NCBI GenBank assembly: GCA_045595325.1 | Contig: JAZOAG010000077.1 | Coordinates: 1-64,000, forward strand | DNA length: 64,000 nt | Source of the DNA: UBA3766 sp045595325 | GTDB taxonomy: Bacteria; Bacillota; Clostridia; Lachnospirales; Lachnospiraceae | Reading direction: 5' to 3' | In this document: positions 16,692 through 25,007 of the stretch, piece by piece | How positions within the stretch are numbered: position 1 is the first letter of the stretch | Layout: every line of letters begins with the position of its first letter | Program-made: the position numbers and the translations under genes | Notes under the pieces: generated by a model | What the model was told of the DNA's origin: nothing | Seen by the model: only the letters and a program-made list of their open reading frames with translations | Databases searched by the model: none

Positions 16692-17449
16692 CACGCCGCT
16701 CTCCTCTCATATGACTTTCTCGTAATCATAAATCCCGCCGCAAATAGGATAATCGAAAGAAGAATACCCAGAATACCGATAGGATGAGAAAAGGACAGTG
16801 CCTCTACAATCGGCAGAAAATTCTGTTCTTCCATCTGAAAAGAAGAAAAAGCATCAATTCCCCTCCACTCTATCATCAGGTACACGAGAATCCCGATGAT
16901 TGTAACGATAACCTCTGTTACGATGAGGGTTCTTTTAAACTTTTTCTTATCATCCGCCCGCATGAGAAAAAGGGTACGGATTATTTCAAAAGCCAGAAGT
17001 ACAGCCACGACCCAGAAATACAAATACATCGGGCTGGCCCAAGCTTTAAATCCTGTAATCACACTGATACCACCGATTGCAACCAGCATAAACACAGTTC
17101 CCGCCATGATTACAGTCCCTTTAAAGAGATATCGCCCCATGGCTAAATCGTGAGCAGTTACAGGTAATGTCTTTGTAAATCGCAACCATCCGAAGTTTAC
17201 ATCCTTTTTATAAATACCATCATTATCTGCCACCACTGCTGCAATACAGGCACTCAACAAATACAACATGTCCATTGCAAAAAATTCGAATGCTCCTATT
17301 GCGTTCTCATCCATACTGGCTTGCGAAAAAATTATCATACAACAGGCGCACAGGCCGGAAAAAAGCAAAACGAAAAGCGCCCTCACCATGTAAAATCCCT
17401 TGCCGGCTTTCCATTCCTTATAAACCAGCGACTTATACATTTCCTTCAT
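16691..17449 (-). CDS. ABC-2 type transporter permease
   Basis: This 252-residue membrane protein has six predicted helices and a charged N-terminus (YKSLVYKEWKAGKG), a start often seen in ABC-2 permeases of GntR-controlled exporters. The ATG at 17449 is 8 bases after AAGGAG and shares one base with the ATPase stop, so translation is coupled. The substrate is not evident; cationic peptide or bacitracin-type exporters have the same gene order. Confidence 0.77.
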   Translation of the reverse strand: MKEMYKSLVYKEWKAGKGFYMVRALFVLLFSGLCACCMIIFSQASMDENAIGAFEFFAMDMLYLLSACIAAVVADNDGIYKKDVNFGWLRFTKTLPVTAHDLAMGRYLFKGTVIMAGTVFMLVAIGGISVITGFKAWASPMYLYFWVVAVLLAFEIIRTLFLMRADDKKKFKRTLIVTEVIVTIIGILVYLMIEWRGIDAFSSFQMEEQNFLPIVEALSFSHPIGILGILLSIILFAAGFMITRKSYERRAA

Positions 17450-18327
17450 CACATCCACTCCTTGTCATCCCGGTTCACATAGTAAACCATAATCTCCTCC
17501 AGAGTTGTAGCATCCATAATCAAATCCTTATACTTTCTCTTCATTGCCTCACGGTCAGATACCATTACTTCCGCTCCGTATGTATTAATCCTTACGCCGA
17601 CATAATCCTTCGGATCCATTTCTTTTAACTGCTCTTTGCTGCATTTGATAACACCGTGGCTTTCCAAGATTTCATCCTTATATCCCGACAGCAATATTTT
17701 GCCGTTGTCGATAAAGGTAATACTGTCAGCTATCTTTTCCAGGTCTGTGGTAATATGGGAAGACATCAGAATACTGCATTCTCCCGCCTCCAGATATTCC
17801 ATAAAAATGTGCAGAATTTCATCTCTTACCACCGGGTCAAGTCCGGATGTAGGTTCATCCATAATAAGCAGTTCTGCGTGATGCGAAAGTGCACAGGCAA
17901 TCTGCAGTTTCATTTTCATACCCTTTGAATATGTACCGATTTTTTTCTTCTCAGGCAGTTTAAAACGCTTCAGATATTTCCGATATTCCGCTTCGTCCCA
18001 TTTCGGATATAAGCCGGCAAAAATGTATGAAATATCATTTGCGGTAAGTACATCGTGAAAAGGAAGCGTATCAAAAACCACAGCCATGCGTTCTTTGATC
18101 TTCTTCTCATCCTTAACATGGTCCATTCCCAACAGCTTAATCTCCCCTTCCTTCACGGAAATGGCATTGATAATACTGTTAATGGTTGTTGTTTTACCTG
18201 CCCCGTTTTGACCGACAAAACCCATTATGCTTCCTTTAGGCACTGTAAAACTGATATGATCCAATTTGAATTCTTCATATTCCTTGGTCAGCCCGCTTAT
18301 CTCAATCGCATTCTCGTATTGTTCCAT
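17449..18327 (-). CDS. ABC transporter ATP-binding protein (BcrA/YtrB-like)
   Basis: The 292-residue ATPase has Walker A GQNGAGKTT near residue 40, the signature YSKGMKMKLQIA near 135, Walker B LLIMDEPTSGLDP and the switch His in SSHITTDLEKIAD. A roughly 80-residue C-terminal extension follows, as in exporter ATPases of the YtrB/BcrA class. It begins 2 bases after the GntR stop and energises the two downstream permeases. Confidence 0.9.
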   Translation of the reverse strand: MEQYENAIEISGLTKEYEEFKLDHISFTVPKGSIMGFVGQNGAGKTTTINSIINAISVKEGEIKLLGMDHVKDEKKIKERMAVVFDTLPFHDVLTANDISYIFAGLYPKWDEAEYRKYLKRFKLPEKKKIGTYSKGMKMKLQIACALSHHAELLIMDEPTSGLDPVVRDEILHIFMEYLEAGECSILMSSHITTDLEKIADSITFIDNGKILLSGYKDEILESHGVIKCSKEQLKEMDPKDYVGVRINTYGAEVMVSDREAMKRKYKDLIMDATTLEEIMVYYVNRDDKEWM

Positions 18328-18329
18328 CC

Positions 18330-18713
18330 TTATTCTCCTTCATTGACAAGTTCCAACAGTTCGTGAAGCTCTTTCATGCTAATCCCGCACTTCCTTGCTT
18401 TATCACCGGCTTCTGCCAAAAGACCTTCAATCGCCTTAATCTGTTCTTCCCTATAAAGTTCCGTGTTCTGCGCCTTCACAAAGCTGCCCCTTCCCGTGTA
18501 CGACTCAATAAATCCGTCACGTTCCAACTCCTCATAGGCGCGTTTCGTAGTCATGAAGCTGATTCTTAGTTCCGTCGCCAGATTTCGCATGGAAGGAAGG
18601 GCGTCCCCCTCTTTCAGCGTACCTTCAAGAATCAACGTCTTGATCCGGTTCACAATCTGCAGATAAATTGGTTCCCCGGATGAATTGCTGATATTAATGT
18701 TCATGGTGTGCAC
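18330..18713 (-). CDS. GntR-family (YtrA-type) repressor
   Basis: The 127-residue protein has a GntR winged helix at residues about 8-75 (PIYLQIVNRIKTLI, then LPSMRNLATELRISFMTTKRAYEEL) and a short C-terminal dimerisation helix, as in YtrA repressors. These autorepress GntR-ABC exporter operons and are relieved by cell-wall-active peptides. It is the first gene of the operon, behind a perfect inverted repeat overlapping the -10 box. A similar unit is at 34770-36644. Confidence 0.88.
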   Translation of the reverse strand: MHTMNINISNSSGEPIYLQIVNRIKTLILEGTLKEGDALPSMRNLATELRISFMTTKRAYEELERDGFIESYTGRGSFVKAQNTELYREEQIKAIEGLLAEAGDKARKCGISMKELHELLELVNEGE

Positions 18714-18759
18714 TCCTCTTTCAAATCAGTATTTGAGCATTTCGAACTACTCAAACCTA

Positions 18760-18814
18760 AAATTGTATAATATCACTTTATACAATTTATACCATTATAT
18801 ATATCAATTGTCAA
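18760..18814 (-). promoter_or_regulatory. Promoter and GntR operator of the ABC operon
   Basis: The minus strand has TTGACA (18809-18814), a 17-base spacer and TATAAA (18786-18791). A perfect inverted repeat with 11-bp arms (AAATTGTATAA and its complement, 7-base spacer) covers 18760-18788. It overlaps the -10 box and transcription start, ideal for repression by the encoded GntR protein. Confidence 0.8.
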
Positions 18815-18885
18815 TAGTTAAAAATACTTTTTTCACATCTCCCCCTTGCTCCATCGACACTGCTTGTCCCAAATTATCTGAGAAA

Positions 18886-18927
18886 GCGGGCGTGGTGCAC
18901 AAAAAGTCCCTTGTGCACCACGCCCGC
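18886..18927 (-). terminator. Very strong terminator hairpin of the sortase gene
   Basis: A perfect 17-bp stem (18886-18902 with 18911-18927) and an 8-nt loop abut the sortase stop codon. The minus-strand tail is TTTCTC, a modest T-run. Confidence 0.8.
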
Positions 18928-19850
18928 TATTTCACTCGTTTCGCCACCACGACAAATCTCCCATTCTCTACATGATAAGCACAACAGCTTAAGGTAATGA
19001 ATTCATCCCCAAATTCTGCCGTCACACCGGTATCATAAAGAGACATATCGGTTATATTCTCATACCAATCATCAAAAGCCGCCTCATCCTCGGCCTCAAA
19101 AAACTTGTAATACTTAAATACATCCTGATCTTTATAAAAGACCTGGGAATAAAAGACTGAAATCACTTCGTATTCCCTTTTCTCATACAGGGAATCGAAA
19201 TAAATAATACTGTGTTCCCTGCCATAACCTTCTTTTGCATAAAGGTCCAGTTCTCCGAACATCTCTCCGTCGTTCATGGTATGTCCATGAATAATCAGAT
19301 TATCGGACGGGGCTGTACCGTTCACATAGCCAAACTCCTTTGTGCCGTCCCCTACCACAGAATCCGTATCCATAAGGAGACACCCGTTAGCACTTTCTTC
19401 TCCGTCGAAACCGCGGTTTAAATAATAATCTTCATCCTCCGGTGTCTGCATAACCGGATAATCAATTCGCGTATCGGGAATATAGAGCCACCCCACCATA
19501 TGGGGATTTAGCCGGTGAAAAATCTCATAGGCCGGCAAAACTACAGGTACATAATCTTCCTCCGTCATCTTTCCTCCATCCTCCGATGGAATTTCCGGCA
19601 TCACGTCTTCCGTCACAGCTGCCCCCTCATTCACCCCGGGCTGTACCGACTCCGTTTCATCCTGTATCACAATCACATTCTCCGCCTGTTTTCCCCATGG
19701 CAAATTGCCGGAATGTATCATAAGTGCTCCAACAAAAAGCCCAATGGAAATAATCAGCATAAGACTGCAGAGTATCAGGCTTGTCCCGGTTTTAATACGG
19801 CATTCTTCGATTTCCTCTCTCTCTTCCGCAAACGTTTCCTGTTCTGACAC
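18927..19850 (-). CDS. Class B sortase
   Basis: The 307-residue protein has an N-terminal cytoplasmic stub, one membrane helix (residues about 27-50), an acidic linker and a sortase B domain. WLYIPDTRIDYPVMQ, the catalytic His in IIHGHTM, the catalytic Cys in TLSCCAY and the Arg in NGRFVVVAKR are all present. It would anchor NPQTN-like motif proteins to the cell wall or pili. No substrate gene is nearby, so it is an orphan housekeeping-type or distal sortase. The GTG at 19850 is 7 bases after AGGGGG and preferred over an upstream TTG. Confidence 0.9.
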   Translation of the reverse strand: MSEQETFAEEREEIEECRIKTGTSLILCSLMLIISIGLFVGALMIHSGNLPWGKQAENVIVIQDETESVQPGVNEGAAVTEDVMPEIPSEDGGKMTEEDYVPVVLPAYEIFHRLNPHMVGWLYIPDTRIDYPVMQTPEDEDYYLNRGFDGEESANGCLLMDTDSVVGDGTKEFGYVNGTAPSDNLIIHGHTMNDGEMFGELDLYAKEGYGREHSIIYFDSLYEKREYEVISVFYSQVFYKDQDVFKYYKFFEAEDEAAFDDWYENITDMSLYDTGVTAEFGDEFITLSCCAYHVENGRFVVVAKRVK

Positions 19851-19922
19851 ACAAACACCCCCTGTCAATGGTTATTCCTATTCTATCAAAAAAAATGCTA
19901 TTAGAAAAGAAAAAAGAAAAGC

Positions 19923-19942
19923 AGAGATCAGCATTAATCTCT
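19923..19942 (-). terminator. Terminator after the carboxylesterase gene
   Basis: A short AGAGAT/ATCTCT stem is followed on the minus strand by a T-rich TTTTCTTTTTT tail, 44 bases past the esterase stop. Confidence 0.65.
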
Positions 19943-19985
19943 ACCTTTCTTTTTTTGAGGAATCTATATGAAGAAGTTATTATCC

Positions 19986-21485
19986 TTAAAGAAGTTTCTC
20001 CACGATATAATCCACCATATAATTCTTATATGCAGAATCATCGGTTTCCGCTTTCACACCATCTTTGGTAAAGCGCACGCCCACACGGTTCTCGGCGGTA
20101 AAAGCCTCCCACTTAGTCAGAGGAGTACCATCGGAATCCACACCGTTAGGATCTCCGTTCTTAATGAAATTGCACCAGTAATTGCACATCTGTCTTGCAA
20201 GATCATAATGTCTTCCCACAAAAGGACGACTGCACTTTGCCAGGGTTTCAAAGAAAAACCATAAATCCACGGAATGGAAGGTTCCCGGATTATCTTCTCC
20301 CGGAATATCCGCATCAAACTGATAATAGTAGCAGGGGGATTTCTCGAATCTTTCTTTGGAGGAAAAAGCCGCTTTCACCCCTGTTTCAATCACGTTAATG
20401 CCCACCTGCTCACCGTTTAATACAGGCTTCATCTCATCAAAAGACAACATATGTGTTGCGTCTTCTTCCGAAAGGGCCGCCCTTACCACTGCTTCATCGG
20501 CAAAAAATGTAAACTCATCTATGGTATTCCCGGCCATCACGGGAATTTGAGCAAATTCACCTTTCGCAAAACGCTTCAGAGGAGTATCTTTCATAAATAT
20601 GCCATCAATACAAGGCGCAAAACGCAAGGGCATATCCGTAGCATATTCCCCGTACTTCTCTCTGATCTTCAGGGCATCAATCTTTCTGGCTTCCTCCAGG
20701 GATTTGGCACCAAGTACCTCAAAGAAATTTACACCCTTCTGCTCTGCTTCCTTCAACGGAACAGGTGTAATGAACGGGTCATTGATAAAAGGCCCCTGGA
20801 ACATACCACTCATGATAACAGCTTTGTGGAATGCTCCGTAGTTGGTTTCACTGGTAATCTGACATAATGTACTTGCACCGCCGGCAGACTGTCCTGCCAC
20901 GGTAATATTTTCCGGATCACCGCCAAAAGCTGCAATATTCTCTTTCACCCAGCGAATCCCCGCCTGCTGGTCCAAAAGTCCAAAGTTGGCCGGTGCCTCA
21001 GGCTGTTCATCGCTTAATTCGGGATGTGTCAGAAATCCAAACGCTCCGATACGATAATTCACCGTAACTACGACGATATCCCTTCTTGCAATACGTTCTC
21101 CGTCAAATTCCATTTCGGCAGTATAGCCCCACTGAAAAGCCCCGCCGAAAATCCAAACCAGAACCGGAAGTTTATCTTCCACTGACTTAGCATTCGTCCA
21201 GACATTCAAATAGAGGCAATCCTCACTCATGGAAATTTCCGGATCCACATGCCACTCCCTGCAATAAATATCCGTTCCAAGCCCCGGTGTATCCTGAATG
21301 GAAATGGGCGCAAATTCATATGCCTTCAACACACCTTCCCATGGTTTCAAAGGTTGGGGTGCTCTCCAGCGATTCTCCCCGATGGGAGGTGCCGCGAAAG
21401 GAATCCCCTTAAAAGAAGTAACCCGAGGGTCAGCTGCCGGCAGACCTTCTACCGTACCATATTTTGTTTCCGCTACACGTATCAT
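19986..21485 (-). CDS. Type B carboxylesterase
   Basis: The 499-residue protein follows the cholinesterase/para-nitrobenzyl esterase pattern. FKGIPFAAPPIGENRW is near residue 25, SEDCLYLNVW near 88, the oxyanion-hole motif IFGGAFQWG near 110, the nucleophile elbow AGQSAGG near 200, and a late HSVDLWFFF supplies the His. There is no signal peptide. It starts 13 bases after the GH51 gene stop and is cotranscribed with it. A role in removing acetyl or feruloyl groups from imported arabinoxylan fragments is plausible but inferred from context. Confidence 0.85.
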   Translation of the reverse strand: MIRVAETKYGTVEGLPAADPRVTSFKGIPFAAPPIGENRWRAPQPLKPWEGVLKAYEFAPISIQDTPGLGTDIYCREWHVDPEISMSEDCLYLNVWTNAKSVEDKLPVLVWIFGGAFQWGYTAEMEFDGERIARRDIVVVTVNYRIGAFGFLTHPELSDEQPEAPANFGLLDQQAGIRWVKENIAAFGGDPENITVAGQSAGGASTLCQITSETNYGAFHKAVIMSGMFQGPFINDPFITPVPLKEAEQKGVNFFEVLGAKSLEEARKIDALKIREKYGEYATDMPLRFAPCIDGIFMKDTPLKRFAKGEFAQIPVMAGNTIDEFTFFADEAVVRAALSEEDATHMLSFDEMKPVLNGEQVGINVIETGVKAAFSSKERFEKSPCYYYQFDADIPGEDNPGTFHSVDLWFFFETLAKCSRPFVGRHYDLARQMCNYWCNFIKNGDPNGVDSDGTPLTKWEAFTAENRVGVRFTKDGVKAETDDSAYKNYMVDYIVEKLL

Positions 21486-21498
21486 ACTTAAATCCTCT

Positions 21499-22986
21499 CT
21501 ATCTCACCGTAAAAGTCATGAAATTCCAGGACTGCTTATCTAAAGTAATTGTATCCTTAATCTCTTTTTCGATGGGCTTCACTGCATCCGGATTTTCAAT
21601 TGTATTAACTGCTTTCAAATCATCTCCCGTAAGGCAGATGTGGGAGGTACAGGTAGCTCCTTCAAAGCCTTGCATATCCAAATCAAGCACAACCTCTTCG
21701 TCCAAAGAACGATTGATTGCAAATATCGATAATGTTTTCTGATCCTCTGATAAAACAGCCACAGAATCCACATAAGGAATATTTTGCAACTCGCCAGCAT
21801 CATAAGTATCACACGCTACATCTGTTGTCAAAACCGTTCCTCTTGCATTCTTGGAAGTATAAAGGAATGGATAGTAAATAGTCTGAGCCCAGATTCCTCC
21901 GCCGGTCTTAGTCATAATAGGCGCAATTACATTTACCAGCTGCGCAAGACAACCCATACGTACCCTGTCGCAGTTCTTAAGCAATGTAATCATAAGGCTT
22001 CCTACTACCAGCGCATCTTCCAGATTGTAAATATCCTCTAACTTCGGCGGAGCAATCTGCCAGGGTTCCATTAATTTATCCTGCTCATTGCTGTGGAACC
22101 ACACATTCCACTCATCAAAGGATAAATTAATCTTCTTATCGCTCTTCTTCTCTTCCCCGATTTCGTCACACATTCTTGCAACGTTCTTAATAAACTCATC
22201 CATAATCAGTGAGCTTCCGAGAAACTCTGCCGAATCATCATTAGGATTTCCGAAATAGTTATGAAGAGAAATATAGTCAATGTGCTCATAGCACTCTCTA
22301 AGAACCGTTTTCTCCCATTCTCCGAAGGTTTCCATCTTAGGACCCGAACTTCCGCATGCTACCAGTTCGATGGATGGATCAACCCACTTCATCATCTTAG
22401 CTGTTTCACAGGCAAGTCTTGCATACTCCATGGCTGTCTTTGCACCAATCTGCCAGGGACCATCCATCTCATTTCCAAGACACCATACCTTAAATCCGAA
22501 GGGCTTATCGAATCCGTTGGCTCTTCTCTTATTCGCATAATATGTATCTGTATCGCTGTTACAGTATTCCACAAGATTAGCCGCATCCTGAGGTCCTCTG
22601 GTTCCTAAGTTTACCGCCATCATTACTTCCGTATTGGCACGCTTTGCCCACTCCTGAAACTCATCAACCCCCACTTCATTGGTCTCAATACTGTTCCATG
22701 CAAGCTCCAGTTTCTTAGGTCGGAGTTCCTTCGGACCTGTACCGTCTTCCCAGTTATATCCGGATACAAAATTTCCGCCGGGATAACGAACCACAGGCAC
22801 TTCCATATCCTTTACCATCTGAAGAACATCACCACGGAACCCGCAGTCATCTGCAGTCTCATGGGTAGGCTCATAAATTCCTCCGTAAACAGCTCTTCCC
22901 AAGTGCTCGATAAAAGAGCCGAAAAGACGCTTATCAACCTTTGCAACTTCTCTGTTTTTTATCACTGTAATCTTAGAATTCTTCAT
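21499..22986 (-). CDS. GH51 alpha-L-arabinofuranosidase
   Basis: The 495-residue enzyme is the normal length for cytoplasmic GH51. RLFGSFIEHLGRAVYGGIYEP begins near residue 20, the acid/base Glu is in CLGNEMDGPW near residue 172, and the nucleophile Glu is in LSFDEWNVWF near 290. A C-terminal beta-sandwich follows. It releases L-arabinose from arabinoxylan or arabinan oligosaccharides inside the cell. It heads a two-gene unit with the esterase and is divergent from an AraC regulator at 23227. Confidence 0.93.
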   Translation of the reverse strand: MKNSKITVIKNREVAKVDKRLFGSFIEHLGRAVYGGIYEPTHETADDCGFRGDVLQMVKDMEVPVVRYPGGNFVSGYNWEDGTGPKELRPKKLELAWNSIETNEVGVDEFQEWAKRANTEVMMAVNLGTRGPQDAANLVEYCNSDTDTYYANKRRANGFDKPFGFKVWCLGNEMDGPWQIGAKTAMEYARLACETAKMMKWVDPSIELVACGSSGPKMETFGEWEKTVLRECYEHIDYISLHNYFGNPNDDSAEFLGSSLIMDEFIKNVARMCDEIGEEKKSDKKINLSFDEWNVWFHSNEQDKLMEPWQIAPPKLEDIYNLEDALVVGSLMITLLKNCDRVRMGCLAQLVNVIAPIMTKTGGGIWAQTIYYPFLYTSKNARGTVLTTDVACDTYDAGELQNIPYVDSVAVLSEDQKTLSIFAINRSLDEEVVLDLDMQGFEGATCTSHICLTGDDLKAVNTIENPDAVKPIEKEIKDTITLDKQSWNFMTFTVR

Positions 22987-23226
22987 AATTTAAATCCCTC
23001 CGTTTAATCACTTTTACCGGACTAAATTTCGCAAATTGTACGTCCATTATATTTTTCTTCTATTTATGCCACAATTTCAGAAAACAACCATTTTTCTACC
23101 TCAGTAACCAAATCCGATATTTTTTATTGTTTTCCCTTTACAATTTCTTGTATTGGTGTAAAATAATAACAAATAACGAGTTTGGTTTTGTTTTTATGTA
23201 AACCACAAGCATAAGAAGGAGCCCCT

Positions 23227-24273
23227 ATGGATTTAACTACTTTCTGTAAGCAGATGACTACCCGGGCTGCAAGAGTGCTTCCCAAAGAGCATCCCTTAAA
23301 AACCCGCATTATCTGCCCTGAATATTCCCCGTCATTTTGTGAGATTAAGACCTATCCGTTCCCGGAAAAGGAACGTGTTTTTCTGATGTGCTGGAATATT
23401 GATGAACATACTGTTTTACATGCATCCATGTGTCCTTCTCCGGAACCTTTCCGTTGTTCTCTTTCCTTTGAGCCGGGTGTCCGGACGCAGTTGCATACCC
23501 ATGACTACATTGAATTGGCCTATGTTTTGAAGGGGAATTTTCACCAAAAGATTCTTGGTACCGATATCATTTTTGAAGAAGGCGATTTGTGTCTTATTGA
23601 CAAGAACTGTGCGCATATAGATTATCTTTATTCAGAGCCTTCCATCGTTCTCTTTCTCGGCATTTCCAATGTTTTATTTGAGGATCTTTTTTCAGATATC
23701 ACGCCACCCGAACGCGCGGTAAGCTTTGCCAAAGAAGCACTGGTAAAACAGAAAGCGCTGCAACAGTATATACACTTTAAGCCCTTGCGCGAAAACAGAG
23801 AGGAAATGGAATCGGCTCTTTTGCAGTTCATTACGGAATTGCATCAGCAAAAAATCGGCTATCGTCAGGTATCCACCGGAATCTTGATGCGGATTTTCCA
23901 CATGCTCTGGTGTGACTATGATTTTTCCTTAAACAGCCAGCAGAAAAAAGAACGTACTTCTCTTCTTTTTGAAGATATCAGCGACTATATCCGACAGAAC
24001 TACAACACTGTCACAATCCGTGAACTGTGTGAGAAATATCATTTCCAGGAAGATTATTTTAATCGCCTGATCAAAAAAAAGCTGGGTATGACCTACTCAG
24101 CTTATGTGCAAAAAATACGCTTAGAAACCGCAGAACGTTTACTTCGCACCACAGCTCTAAGCATTGATGAAATTTCGGAATCCGTAGGATACCATAATAA
24201 GAGTTTCTTTTATAATAAGTTTAAGCAAAAATACGGTGTCAAACCCGGACAATATCGCACGGAACACTCCTAG
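23227..24273 (+). CDS. AraC-family regulator with cupin sensor domain
   Basis: The 348-residue protein has a cupin-like sensor (residues about 75-150, with RTQLHTHDYIELAYVLKG and EGDLCLIDKNCAH). Its C-terminal AraC DNA-binding domain (residues about 245-345) contains two helix-turn-helix units, the second being SIDEISESVGYHNKSFFYNKFKQKYGVKPGQYR. The start has AGAAGGAG just upstream. It is divergent from the GH51-esterase operon and probably activates it in response to arabinose-containing sugars; the ligand is inferred. Confidence 0.87.
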   Translation: MDLTTFCKQMTTRAARVLPKEHPLKTRIICPEYSPSFCEIKTYPFPEKERVFLMCWNIDEHTVLHASMCPSPEPFRCSLSFEPGVRTQLHTHDYIELAYVLKGNFHQKILGTDIIFEEGDLCLIDKNCAHIDYLYSEPSIVLFLGISNVLFEDLFSDITPPERAVSFAKEALVKQKALQQYIHFKPLRENREEMESALLQFITELHQQKIGYRQVSTGILMRIFHMLWCDYDFSLNSQQKKERTSLLFEDISDYIRQNYNTVTIRELCEKYHFQEDYFNRLIKKKLGMTYSAYVQKIRLETAERLLRTTALSIDEISESVGYHNKSFFYNKFKQKYGVKPGQYRTEHS

Positions 24274-24286
24274 GAACGATGCCGCG

Positions 24287-24925
24287 CTACTGTTCCAATG
24301 CCTTAATACATCGATATAATTCATTCGCGAACTTTTCATGATTCTCTGCAGATAAGTGCAGACAATCATCATCTGAAACTTCTGCAAAACCGGATGCATC
24401 CAAAAACGCGCATCCGTGTTTTTGTGCTATTTCCTGATAAAAAGCTGCCAGTTCCTTAGACTTTGCCACCGAAGCCTCCGAAAACTCATCTCCAAATACC
24501 GAGTTCACAATCTGCTCTTTCAAAATCGGCGGAGCAATCAGAATCATCTGCATCTTAGTATCCTGATGCTCCTGCATGAAAACTTTGGCATCTTCTACAA
24601 AAGAATCCATTGCGGCAGCGATTTCAGCTGCACTTTCAGCAAAGGAATCTTTCAAATCATTGGTTCCCAACATCACCACAAGGAAATCAACATCTCTGTG
24701 AGAATAGAGGCAAGGCCTTAAATATGCCCTTCCGTTAATCCATCCGCTCACATAATCCCCCTGATCAATGGTCCGTCCGTTACAACCTTCCGCAACCACA
24801 GAATACTCTTCCCCCAGTAATTGCTGCAGTCTTCCCGTCCAGCGGACCCATTTTCCAAAACGTCCGCCATCCTCCGGACTGTACCCGTGGGTATTCGAAT
24901 CTCCAAAACATACAATCGTCTTCAT
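24287..24925 (-). CDS. SGNH/GDSL hydrolase, likely carbohydrate esterase
   Basis: The 212-residue protein carries the SGNH blocks. Block I is CFGDSNTHGY at residues about 6-15, block II the Gly in EGCNGRT, block III LGTNDLKD near 92, and block V DDCLHLSAENHEKFA near 190 with Asp and His. No signal peptide is present. Relatives are arylesterases and acetylxylan esterases, and the neighbourhood favours deacetylation of xylo-oligosaccharides. ATG at 24925 with AAGGA 9 bases before is preferred over 24934. Confidence 0.85.
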   Translation of the reverse strand: MKTIVCFGDSNTHGYSPEDGGRFGKWVRWTGRLQQLLGEEYSVVAEGCNGRTIDQGDYVSGWINGRAYLRPCLYSHRDVDFLVVMLGTNDLKDSFAESAAEIAAAMDSFVEDAKVFMQEHQDTKMQMILIAPPILKEQIVNSVFGDEFSEASVAKSKELAAFYQEIAQKHGCAFLDASGFAEVSDDDCLHLSAENHEKFANELYRCIKALEQ

Positions 24926-25007
24926 AAATGTCATTCCTTAATTAGACTAATCATTCACAAATCATCTCATTTATTTAACAAAATTATTAATCGCATCCTA
25001 CACCTAT

